From: Ruminococcaceae bacterium UBA2656 | GTDB taxonomy: Bacteria > Bacillota > Clostridia > Oscillospirales > Acutalibacteraceae | Assembly: GCA_002359465.1 (NCBI GenBank) | Contig: DENA01000003.1 | Span: 27,309 to 33,500 of the forward strand | DNA length: 6,192 nucleotides | Direction of reading: 5' to 3' | Shown here: piece after piece, positions 1 through 6,192 of the stretch | Numbering within the stretch: the stretch's first letter is position 1 | Layout of the letters: every line of letters starts with the position of its first letter | The notes under the pieces: generated by a model | What the model saw: only the letters and a program-made list of their open reading frames with translations | Database searches by the model: none | Told to the model about the DNA's origin: nothing | Position numbers and translations under genes: made by a program

Positions 1-1
1 C

Positions 2-1360
2 GCCATCGCCAACGCCATACGGCATTCGGCAAAATCCATTCTTGCCTGCGGCGTTGCCACGTTCTTTGGCTTTATCGCCCTGGCGCTGATGAAGTTTTCC
101 ATCGGTTTCGACATGGGCATTGTTCTGGCAAAGGGAATTCTGATCAGCGTGCTGACCGTGCTGTTCCTAATGCCGTCGCTGATCATCCGCTGGGCCGGAC
201 TGATCGAAAAAACCGCTCACCGGCCGTTTCTGCCTCCCTTTGACAAATTTGCCCGAGGCGTGTTTAAAAGCCGGTTTGCCGTTCTTGCGCTGATTCTGAT
301 TGTCGCGGCCCCTGCCTACATAGGAAAGGGAATGACGAATTTTGTCTATGGCAGCCAGGCTGTCGGTGCCGGACAGGGTACGAAGGTCTATGAAGACGAA
401 CAGGCAATTGACGCGCAGTTCGGCCGCAGCAATATGCTGCTTGCCATCGTGCCGAACACCTCAATCGCAAAGGAAAAGGAGCTTTCAAAGGAAATTGAAG
501 ATCTCAGCTATACAAAAAGCGTGACCTCCCTTGCCAACACCCTGCCGGAGGGTGTTCCGGAAAGTATCCTTCCGGAAAGCGTAACGGGCAAGTTCCACAC
601 GGACAAATATTCACGGATACTGATTTACATAAAAACAAAGGATGAAAGCAGCCTTGCCTTTCAGTGCTCGGACGAAATCCAGTCCATTGTAAAGAAATAT
701 TATCCGGAAAACGCCTATGTGGTCGGCACCACGCCGTTTACACAGGACATTAAGAAAACAATTACCAGCGATTACGATTTTGTCGATATGCTTTCCCTGC
801 TCAGCGTGGCCCTTGTGGTCATGATTACCTTCCAGTCGGTTCTGATTCCGGTTTTAATCCTGATACCGATTGAAGTGGCTATTTTTATCAATATGCTTTT
901 CCCGTATCTGGTGGGAAACCAGCTTATCTTCATGGGATATATTATTGTAAGCTGCATCCAGTTGGGGGCGACGGTGGACTACGCTATCCTGATGACAAAC
1001 AACTATCTGGAAAGCAGGGAACACCTGGATAGCAGGGCCGCGGCGGTCGAAGCGGTTTCCATGACCACTCCGCCGCTGCTGACCTCCGCCACCATTCTTG
1101 CCGGCGTCGGATATATCCTGTATTTCACTTCCTCCATCAGCGCCATTGCGGACATGGGGCATCTGATCGGCAGGGGCGCGCTGCTCAGTCTGTCTTTGGT
1201 GGTTTTTGCACTGCCGGCGCTGCTGTATTTCTTTGACAAGCCGATCAACAGGCACATCCAGCGGCTGCAGAGCCTGCGCGAAAAGGCGCAGAAGAAAAGT
1301 TCCGTGCGCCGAAAGCCCGGCGCGTGGATGCGGGGTGTCAGGCAGACTGTTAACAAGTAA
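2..1360 (+). CDS. MMPL/RND-family membrane transporter, C-terminal part (5' end outside window)
   Basis: The frame is open from base 2 with no start, so the visible 452 residues are the C-terminal part of a longer protein. ATG 89 is internal, because conserved sequence runs through it without a break. Residues 1-60 are the end of the first transmembrane bundle (GFDMGIVLAKG, then LFLMPSL). A new membrane segment follows at about 92-108, then a soluble extracytoplasmic loop at about 110-255, then a second bundle at about 258-415. That bundle contains the MMPL-type motif GATVDYAILMTNNYLESR, with Asp326-Tyr327 in the position used for proton relay in MmpL proteins (family knowledge). The tail is basic and cytoplasmic. 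Proteins of this family (MmpL, YdfJ) export lipids or other hydrophobic molecules using the proton gradient. The substrate here is unknown. The gene is followed after 18 nt by a secreted coiled-coil protein, probably in the same operon. Family assignment is confident; substrate is not assigned. Confidence 0.93.
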   Translation, partial: AIANAIRHSAKSILACGVATFFGFIALALMKFSIGFDMGIVLAKGILISVLTVLFLMPSLIIRWAGLIEKTAHRPFLPPFDKFARGVFKSRFAVLALILIVAAPAYIGKGMTNFVYGSQAVGAGQGTKVYEDEQAIDAQFGRSNMLLAIVPNTSIAKEKELSKEIEDLSYTKSVTSLANTLPEGVPESILPESVTGKFHTDKYSRILIYIKTKDESSLAFQCSDEIQSIVKKYYPENAYVVGTTPFTQDIKKTITSDYDFVDMLSLLSVALVVMITFQSVLIPVLILIPIEVAIFINMLFPYLVGNQLIFMGYIIVSCIQLGATVDYAILMTNNYLESREHLDSRAAAVEAVSMTTPPLLTSATILAGVGYILYFTSSISAIADMGHLIGRGALLSLSLVVFALPALLYFFDKPINRHIQRLQSLREKAQKKSSVRRKPGAWMRGVRQTVNK

Positions 1361-1362
1361 TC

Positions 1363-1370
1363 AAGGAGGA
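1363..1370 (+). promoter_or_regulatory. Strong ribosome binding site for the coiled-coil protein gene
   Basis: AAGGAGGA lies 8 nt before ATG 1379 and immediately after the transporter stop codon (1358-1360). No promoter or terminator fits in the 18-nt gap, so this site supports co-transcription of the two genes with independent, efficient initiation of the second. Confidence 0.9.
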
Positions 1371-1378
1371 ATATTCCA

Positions 1379-3496
1379 ATGAAAAAGATACACAGGGTTT
1401 TGGCCGGATTTCTTGCCACGGCGGTTTTGATTCCGTCACTGTCGGCCACCGCGCGGGCTGCCGCGCCGTCCGTATCAACGGATGAAGCGGTTTATGTGAA
1501 TCTGGATTATTACGGCAAGCCGGGCAATATCAATATTGTAAAGGGATGCGACCTGAACGGAATCGGCCAGTTTACAGACTATGGTTCCTATGAAAAGGTA
1601 ACCAATATGACCAATGAGACGAAACCGTCGGTATCGGGGGACTCCGTAAGCTGGAGCCTGCCCCAGACCACAGGGCGTTTCTACTATGAATGTACGCCGA
1701 AAAGCGGAACGGTAACGCTGCCCTGGAATTTTGACGTTTCCTATAAGCTGAACGGGGTTCCCACAGATGCGGGAAAACTGGCAGGGGCATCCGGTCTGGT
1801 CGAAATTGATATCAAAACGACTCCGAACAAGAGCGCTCCGGACTATTACCGCAACAATCTGCTGCTTCAGGTGGGGACTGTCGTGAAAATGAAGGATACG
1901 CTGAGTGTGGAAGCTCCCGGCGCGCAGGTACAGTCCATGGGCGACTATAAAGCGGTTTTGTTTGCCGGGCTGCCGGGAGAAGAAACAACGGATACCATCC
2001 GTATCGGCACAAAAAGCTTTGAGTCGATCGGGATTGTCATGATGATGATACCCGGTACTCTGGAGCAGCTGCAGGACATTAAAGACCTGAAAGAAGACAA
2101 GGACACGGTCAAAAGCTCCATGGACGCCATCAGCCAGAGTGCGGATGAAATTCTGGGGACGCTGGAAAGCATGTCCGGCGGCCTGCAACAGACGCGGTCC
2201 GGCCTGTCGGCGCTGGACGGTGCGCGCGGAACCATCAGCTCCTCCAAGGGCGGTGTATATAACAACGCGGATAAAGCGCTTTCGGATTTATCAAAGATGA
2301 CGACGCAGACGTCGGCAATGATTCCCCATATTCAAAAGAGCCAGCAGCTGGTTGAGGACGTAAACGCCAATGTGAATTCCATGGTGCAGACCGTATCGGT
2401 CGCAAGCTCCTATCTGGGCGCTTTGTCCAGCTCCATCGGGAAGGTGCGCAGCGACGCCGACGACCTGCGCGACGTTCTGGACAACGCGGACGGCACGTCC
2501 GGCAAGCGGGCCAGCCTGACGAACGATTTAAACACCCAGATCGGCACGGCGCAGACTTTGACGAAACAGCTGGGTGCGCTGATTCTGCAGATGGATAACG
2601 GTTCCGCGGCATTGGCGGCGGACATGAAGGCGCTTCAGAGTGCCGCCGGGGCAGTAGCGGCCGCCCACCCGACAGATGCTTCCACTCAGGATTTAATAAA
2701 GAGTCTGCAATCCGTAGGAGCCAGCCTGCAAACCGTTCAGAAATCCTCCGCCACGCTGGAAACGGCGCTCAAAGGGGTGCTGAACCAGTCGGGCTCGTTT
2801 TTCAATACAGGGACAGAAACCGTCAATGTGCTGGGCTCTTATCTGGATGTACTGGACGAGGGAACGGCCACTGCCGACGATCTGCTGAAACACGCGAACC
2901 TTGTCGGCAGGAATTTGAAGGATCTTCTCAGCATTTCCCAAAGCATCATCGACAATATTACGACCCTGAACAGTACCATGAATCAATATAAGGACGACAC
3001 GGTCGGCGCGCTGAAGGACACGGAAAATCTGGTGGGCAGTCTGGCCAGCGCACTCACCAGTTCTCAGGCCTTTCTGACCTCTCTGGAGACCGTTGCGAAA
3101 ACCAGCGGGAACAAACTTGACAGCGGCACCCGGCAAACTTTAAACGGCCTGATTGCGGTACTGCAGAAGGCCCTGAGTCAGGTTGACAGGACCTCCACGA
3201 TTAAAAATGCGAATAATACAATTAAAAATGCGGTTGACAAAGAGCTAGACAAATTTGAAAATGAAAACAATCTGCTGAATCTGGACGCAAAGGCGACGCC
3301 CATCTCATTTACCTCTTTGAAAAATGCGCCCCCGTCCAGTATCCAAATTGTTCTGCGCACAGAAGAAATCAGCAAGGACAAGGATAATCAGAATCAGAAG
3401 GATCTGGAGAACTTGGAAGACAACTCCAGCGTTCTTGACAGGATACGCAGTGTGTTCACCAAGCTTTGGAAGGCAGTCACTTCAATATTTTCATGA
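1379..3496 (+). CDS. Secreted coiled-coil protein, YhgE/Pip-ectodomain-like, partner of the MMPL transporter
   Basis: This is a 705-aa exported protein. Residues 1-27 form a signal peptide (MKKIHR, hydrophobic core, ending ATARA before AAP). There is no lipobox Cys and no LPXTG sorting motif. Residues about 28-230 look beta-rich and hold the only two cysteines (Cys57, Cys105), which could form a disulfide. Residues about 231-630 are a long helical region rich in Ser, Thr, Gln, Asp and Leu, with heptad-like spacing and a few xxxLxxG-like units near 261-280, as in the extracellular parts of YhgE/Pip-type proteins. A short segment at about 638-665 looks non-helical (PISFTSLKNAPP). The C-terminus (about 686-705) is a basic amphipathic helix, not a clear transmembrane span. 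The gene is translationally close to the transporter gene. I infer an extracytoplasmic accessory or scaffold that works with the transporter. I do not recognise a named gene, and the YhgE likeness rests on architecture only. Confidence 0.85.
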   Translation: MKKIHRVLAGFLATAVLIPSLSATARAAAPSVSTDEAVYVNLDYYGKPGNINIVKGCDLNGIGQFTDYGSYEKVTNMTNETKPSVSGDSVSWSLPQTTGRFYYECTPKSGTVTLPWNFDVSYKLNGVPTDAGKLAGASGLVEIDIKTTPNKSAPDYYRNNLLLQVGTVVKMKDTLSVEAPGAQVQSMGDYKAVLFAGLPGEETTDTIRIGTKSFESIGIVMMMIPGTLEQLQDIKDLKEDKDTVKSSMDAISQSADEILGTLESMSGGLQQTRSGLSALDGARGTISSSKGGVYNNADKALSDLSKMTTQTSAMIPHIQKSQQLVEDVNANVNSMVQTVSVASSYLGALSSSIGKVRSDADDLRDVLDNADGTSGKRASLTNDLNTQIGTAQTLTKQLGALILQMDNGSAALAADMKALQSAAGAVAAAHPTDASTQDLIKSLQSVGASLQTVQKSSATLETALKGVLNQSGSFFNTGTETVNVLGSYLDVLDEGTATADDLLKHANLVGRNLKDLLSISQSIIDNITTLNSTMNQYKDDTVGALKDTENLVGSLASALTSSQAFLTSLETVAKTSGNKLDSGTRQTLNGLIAVLQKALSQVDRTSTIKNANNTIKNAVDKELDKFENENNLLNLDAKATPISFTSLKNAPPSSIQIVLRTEEISKDKDNQNQKDLENLEDNSSVLDRIRSVFTKLWKAVTSIFS

Positions 3497-3572
3497 AAAA
3501 TTTTATATTCCCTTTAAATTTTGAGCTTTTCCAATATTTATCAAAATTTTTTCACAAAAATATCACATAGCT

Positions 3573-3586
3573 GTGGTATAATAAGC
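3573..3586 (+). promoter_or_regulatory. Extended -10 promoter of the transglutaminase-like lipoprotein gene
   Basis: TATAAT at 3577-3582 is preceded by TGG (3574-3576), a classic extended -10 element. The -35 region is poor: TTCACA at 3551-3556 would need a 20-bp spacer, so the extended -10 probably carries recognition. Transcription would start near 3589, giving a leader of only about 27 nt before ATG 3616. The spacer 3497-3572 is extremely AT-rich, as expected of a promoter region. Confidence 0.75.
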
Positions 3587-3599
3587 GCAAGATTTATTT

Positions 3600-3607
3600 G
3601 GAAGGGA
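3600..3607 (+). promoter_or_regulatory. Ribosome binding site that sets the lipoprotein start at 3616
   Basis: GGAAGGGA lies 8 nt before ATG 3616. The in-frame TTG at 3598 overlaps this site and has no Shine-Dalgarno sequence of its own. Starting at 3616 also gives a compact lipoprotein signal peptide, so the ATG is preferred. Confidence 0.8.
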
Positions 3608-3615
3608 ATGGAACT

Positions 3616-5157
3616 ATGAACTTTATTAATCACAGCCGCATCAATTCAATTCTTGCAGGCTTTCTGGCGGCGGCAATTATGGCGCTGCCCCTTGCCGGGT
3701 GTGCGCAAACGGCCGCCATTCATAAACCATCTTCGCAAACGGTGTCTTCATCGGTACGGAACAGCAGCGCTGCCTCCCAGATAAATCCGTCGGCCGGAGA
3801 AACGGGTTCGGCTCAACAGAGTTCCAAAAGCACGGATGCCGCTTCAAAGGCGGAGGCTTCTTCGCCGTCCGCGCAGAGCCTGAAAAAGGCGGAGGTTTAT
3901 CCGCAGACCTCGTCTAAGGCACGGACGCCCGGCCAGACGCTTAAAAAGATTTCCTACGACGCGCTGGCAGACAACGGCGCGCAGTTCAGTATCACCCAGA
4001 GCATGGCTTCTGCGGTCAAGCCGCGCTACACATATGTTGACCAGCGGGATGGGTACAATTACCTGCCCGATCTGGTTAGCCGCAACGTGTATAAGCAGAT
4101 TTTCCAAAGCGTAAACAAGATATCCGCAACGCCTACTTCCGAAGGTTATTACCCGGTCCAGAAAATCACAGTGTCCGGTACACGGCTTTCCGAAGCGCAG
4201 CTGCGCGTGATTCTGCTGGCGTTTCTGAACGACAACCCTCAGATTTTCTGGCTTGCAAACGCGTATTCCTATGCTTATTACGGCGACAGCACCTATGTCC
4301 AGCTTTATGCCGTTTCAACGCAGGCCAACTGCAGCGCCATGATTCAGAAGATGAACCAGAAGGTGAGCGCGGTGATCAGCGCGATGCCGGCCGGGATGAG
4401 CGAATTTGATCGTGAACTCTATCTTTTTGATTATATAGTGAAAAACTGCACCTATAACGATGCGGCTGTCACCAATAACAGCATCTGGCAGGCGTTTTCC
4501 GCCTATGGCATGCTGATCGACGGAACCGCGGTCTGCGAGGGCTATTCCAGAGCCATGCAGCTTTTTTCCAGCTATGCCGGCCTGCAGTGCATGCTGCTGA
4601 GCGGACAGAGCAGCGGGGTGAACCATATGTGGAACGTCATCAAAATCGACGGCAGCTGGTATCATCTTGATACGACGTGGGGCGACAGCGATACGGCGAT
4701 ATATAATTACTTCAATCTGAATGACGTTGCTATTGCCCAGACCCGCACTGTTTTCCCAAGTGCTTCTACCCTTACCGATGACGAGATAGACGGCACGGCG
4801 GACGGTGAAGCCGCGAAATGCAATCTGACGGTTCCAACCTGTACGGAGACCGCGGCCAACTATTTTAAAGTCAAGGGCGTTAAAGTAACCAGCAGCTCGG
4901 ACAATGATGCCGTTGTATCGGCTCTTGTCGCCGCAGCCAAGTCAAAGAGCGCATCCGTTTCCTTCTATATAGATGACAGCGCCGATTTCGACACAGTGAT
5001 TGCAGGGATGACTACCGGAGCGCCGTATCAGATTTTGAACTGCGTCACCTCGGCGAACAGCAAGCAGGGGACTGGAAGCAGGATTGACACAGGCAACCTG
5101 AAGTATCTCAGCGACAAGGTTGACCGGGGAATTACTATTTATCTAAGTTATAAATAA
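3616..5157 (+). CDS. Transglutaminase-like domain lipoprotein
   Basis: This is a 513-aa surface lipoprotein. The signal peptide ends in the lipobox LAGC with Cys29 as the lipidation site. A Ser/Ala/Lys-rich, low-complexity spacer (about 30-105) would carry the enzyme away from the membrane. Residues about 110-255 are a less recognisable N-terminal domain. The transglutaminase-like core spans about 261-355: a helix with FDYIVKNCTYND, then the catalytic Cys307 in AVCEGYS, His337 in VNHMWNV and Asp352 in HLDTTWGD, so the full Cys-His-Asp triad is present. The C-terminal part (about 356-513) has no recognisable domain. Clostridial proteins of this superfamily act as proteases, peptidases or crosslinking enzymes at the cell surface; the reaction cannot be told from sequence. 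The gene is flanked by its own promoter and terminator, so it is probably transcribed alone. Domain call is firm; substrate is unknown. Confidence 0.92.
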   Translation: MNFINHSRINSILAGFLAAAIMALPLAGCAQTAAIHKPSSQTVSSSVRNSSAASQINPSAGETGSAQQSSKSTDAASKAEASSPSAQSLKKAEVYPQTSSKARTPGQTLKKISYDALADNGAQFSITQSMASAVKPRYTYVDQRDGYNYLPDLVSRNVYKQIFQSVNKISATPTSEGYYPVQKITVSGTRLSEAQLRVILLAFLNDNPQIFWLANAYSYAYYGDSTYVQLYAVSTQANCSAMIQKMNQKVSAVISAMPAGMSEFDRELYLFDYIVKNCTYNDAAVTNNSIWQAFSAYGMLIDGTAVCEGYSRAMQLFSSYAGLQCMLLSGQSSGVNHMWNVIKIDGSWYHLDTTWGDSDTAIYNYFNLNDVAIAQTRTVFPSASTLTDDEIDGTADGEAAKCNLTVPTCTETAANYFKVKGVKVTSSSDNDAVVSALVAAAKSKSASVSFYIDDSADFDTVIAGMTTGAPYQILNCVTSANSKQGTGSRIDTGNLKYLSDKVDRGITIYLSYK

Positions 5158-5164
5158 AAACACT

Positions 5165-5196
5165 GGGCCCGCAAGACAAACTTGCGGGTCTTTTTT
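5165..5196 (+). terminator. Intrinsic terminator after the lipoprotein gene
   Basis: CCCGCAAG (5168-5175) pairs perfectly with CTTGCGGG (5181-5188) around the loop ACAAA. The stem can be extended by G5167-U5189, G5166-C5190 and G5165-U5191, and six T residues follow (5191-5196). It begins 10 nt after the stop codon and separates the lipoprotein unit from the folP unit. Confidence 0.95.
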
Positions 5197-5201
5197 ATCG
5201 A

Positions 5202-5233
5202 TTGATTTTATTGTTTTGCGTGGTATAATAAGC
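5202..5233 (+). promoter_or_regulatory. Sigma-A-type promoter of the folP-family gene
   Basis: The -35 TTGATT (5202-5207) and -10 TATAAT (5224-5229) are separated by 16 bp, with TGG directly upstream of the -10 (5221-5223). The likely transcription start is near 5236, giving a leader of about 95 nt before ATG 5331. I see no recognisable riboswitch in that leader, only a minor GTGC/GCAC hairpin at 5301-5312. The core 5220-5233 is identical to 3573-3586 in the preceding promoter. Confidence 0.82.
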
Positions 5234-5312
5234 ATACTGTAGCGGGAATATTCTTTTGTTAAAAGGGGAAAGAGTAAAGAATAAGGCAGCGAAAAATGCG
5301 GTGCGCAGGCAC

Positions 5313-5320
5313 GGAGGAGG
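5313..5320 (+). promoter_or_regulatory. Ribosome binding site that sets the folP start at 5331
   Basis: GGAGGAGG lies 10 nt before ATG 5331. An in-frame TTG at 5256 has no comparable site and would add 25 residues with no counterpart in dihydropteroate synthases, so 5331 is chosen. Confidence 0.88.
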
Positions 5321-5330
5321 AAATTACGGG

Positions 5331-6161
5331 ATGGATCAGTTTTATGCCGGAAAATATCATTTTTCTCTTGGAGAAAAAGCTTATGCAATTGGAATACTGA
5401 ATATTACCACGGATTCCGGCGGCCGTTTCCTCACGCCTGAAAAAGCGGCAGGCAGGGCGCTGGAAATGCAGGAGCAGGGCGCGGATATGATTGATGTCGG
5501 GGTGCAGTCCGCCCGGGCGGGCAGCACCCCGCTTTCTCCCGGTGAGGAGCTGGAAAGGCTTCTGCCGGTGCTGATGCAGCTGCACGGACGGCTAGCCATT
5601 CCCCTTTCTGTGGATACATTTTATCCGCAGGTCGCTGCGGAAGCACTGAAGTACGGCGTTTCGGTCCTCAATGATCTGAACGGCTTCGAGAGTGCGGAAA
5701 TGGTTGCGGCGGCGGCCCGTTCGGACTGCGGCTGCATTGTCATGCATCACCGCGAAACAAAAAATGATATTATTACGGATGTGAATCAATATTTTATAGA
5801 AAAAATGGATATCCTAAAATGTGCCGGAATTCAAAAAGAGCGCATCTGCTTTGACCCCGGCATCGGATTTTGCAAGACGCAGGAGCAGGACCTCCGGCTT
5901 TTAGGAAATGTGGGAAGACTTCGCGTCCCCGGCTGCGCCCTGCTGGTCGCGGCGTCGCGCAAGCGGGTAATCGGCGCCGAATGCGGCAACCCTCCCTATG
6001 AACAGCGCCTTGCCGGTACGGTGGCCGCCCACAGCATCGCTGTGGCGGACGGCGCGGATATGGTTCGCGCGCATGATATACCGGAGGCGGTGCAGGCCGC
6101 AAAAATCGCTTTTGCAATCAGAATGGCGCGCACTGAACAAGGCCGAGAAACAGCTTTTTGA
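5331..6161 (+). CDS. folP: Dihydropteroate synthase family protein with altered substrate loops
   Basis: This is a 276-aa cytosolic TIM-barrel protein of normal family length. Dihydropteroate synthase joins 6-hydroxymethyl-7,8-dihydropterin diphosphate to p-aminobenzoate in folate synthesis. Residues matching the pterin and phosphate site are kept: Asn24 (GILNIT), Asp95 (SVDTF), Asn114-Asp115, Met138-His139, Asp175 and Phe180 (DPGIGFCKT), Lys211 (SRK), Arg246 and His248 (RAHDI). The mobile loops are unusual. Loop 1 reads TTDSGGRF where TPDSFSDGGRF is usual, so Pro is replaced and Phe-Ser-Asp is missing. Loop 2 reads QSARAG in place of ESTRPG. The loop after MH is about nine residues shorter than in E. 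coli FolP and lacks its GNPKTMQ-like segment. No other folate gene is visible beside it. It may be the organism's only FolP, a drug-insensitive variant, or a paralogue with another amine substrate. Family membership is firm; exact activity is less certain. Confidence 0.88.
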   Translation: MDQFYAGKYHFSLGEKAYAIGILNITTDSGGRFLTPEKAAGRALEMQEQGADMIDVGVQSARAGSTPLSPGEELERLLPVLMQLHGRLAIPLSVDTFYPQVAAEALKYGVSVLNDLNGFESAEMVAAAARSDCGCIVMHHRETKNDIITDVNQYFIEKMDILKCAGIQKERICFDPGIGFCKTQEQDLRLLGNVGRLRVPGCALLVAASRKRVIGAECGNPPYEQRLAGTVAAHSIAVADGADMVRAHDIPEAVQAAKIAFAIRMARTEQGRETAF

Positions 6162-6192
6162 AAAAAGTTTGAAAAAACTTCAAAAAAGGGGT
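6161..6192 (+). promoter_or_regulatory. Phased A-tracts, possible upstream element of a promoter beyond the window
   Basis: Three runs of exactly six A start at 6161, 6172 and 6182, so they are 11 and 10 bp apart, close to one helical turn. The window ends in GGGGT. Such phased A-tracts bend DNA and often sit just upstream of the -35 box of strong rRNA or tRNA promoters in clostridia (family knowledge, from memory). The core promoter is not in the window, so this is inference. The weak AAGTT/AACTT pairing (6165-6169 with 6176-6180) has no GC stem and is a poor terminator. Confidence 0.4.

Noticed and set aside
89..1360. ATG 89 as the true start of the transporter gene
   Set aside because: Conserved MMPL membrane sequence continues in frame upstream to the window edge, so the gene is cut by the window rather than starting here.
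1475..2188. A 237-codon open frame on the minus strand
   Set aside because: It lies entirely inside the well-supported coiled-coil protein gene, has no ribosome binding site or recognisable domain, and its composition (many His, Arg, Phe) is typical of an antisense shadow.
2693..3136. A 147-codon open frame on the minus strand
   Set aside because: It is antisense to the helical region of the secreted protein and shows no domain or initiation signal.
2120..3270. Tandem DNA repeats in the coiled-coil region
   Set aside because: The protein is repetitive in character, but I see no DNA-level tandem repeat; codons and residues vary throughout.
3516..3552. A/U-only inverted repeat followed by T residues as a terminator
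   Set aside because: The 9-bp stem has only one G-C pair and a 16-nt loop, too weak to call as an intrinsic terminator.
3598..3615. TTG start six codons upstream of the lipoprotein ATG
   Set aside because: It overlaps the ribosome binding site that serves ATG 3616 and has none of its own.
5256..5330. TTG start giving a 25-residue N-terminal extension of the folP product
   Set aside because: It has no Shine-Dalgarno sequence at a suitable distance, the extension is basic and unlike the family, and ATG 5331 has an excellent site.
6161..6187. Terminator of the folP gene formed by AAGTT and AACTT
   Set aside because: The stem is only five mostly A-T pairs and is followed by A residues, not T residues, on the transcribed strand.

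Overview
The window looks like ordinary chromosomal DNA of a Gram-positive (monoderm) Clostridia-type bacterium, plausibly of the Oscillospiraceae/Ruminococcaceae kind. This is an inference from four things: moderately GC-rich genes separated by very AT-rich spacers, strong AGGAGG-type ribosome binding sites, sigma-A-like TGG-TATAAT promoters, and a lipobox lipoprotein with a Ser-rich spacer. All four genes lie on the + strand. No mobile element, CRISPR array, or complete rRNA or tRNA gene is visible.

Region 1 (2-3496) is a two-gene operon. It holds the C-terminal part of an MMPL/RND-type membrane transporter, whose start lies outside the window. An 18-nt gap with a near-perfect Shine-Dalgarno sequence leads to a 705-aa secreted protein with a beta-rich N-terminal region and a very long coiled-coil region. 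The tight coupling suggests that the secreted protein is an extracytoplasmic partner of the transporter.

Region 2 (3497-5196) is a monocistronic unit. An AT-rich spacer carries an extended -10 promoter, followed by a 513-aa lipoprotein with a transglutaminase-like Cys-His-Asp domain and a strong intrinsic terminator.

Region 3 (5197-6192) starts with a second promoter that shares a 14-bp identical core with the first. After a leader of about 95 nt comes a dihydropteroate synthase (folP family). It keeps the pterin-site residues, but all three loops that shape the pABA/sulfonamide pocket are altered. The window ends in three six-base A-tracts spaced by about one helical turn. They resemble the upstream element of a strong promoter just beyond the edge.

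The first three products are envelope proteins: export, extracytoplasmic scaffold and surface transglutaminase-like enzyme. The fourth is cytosolic and metabolically unrelated, and it sits behind its own terminator and promoter. The two most notable observations are the remodelled DHPS and the MMPL/coiled-coil pair. Nothing here proves a new system.
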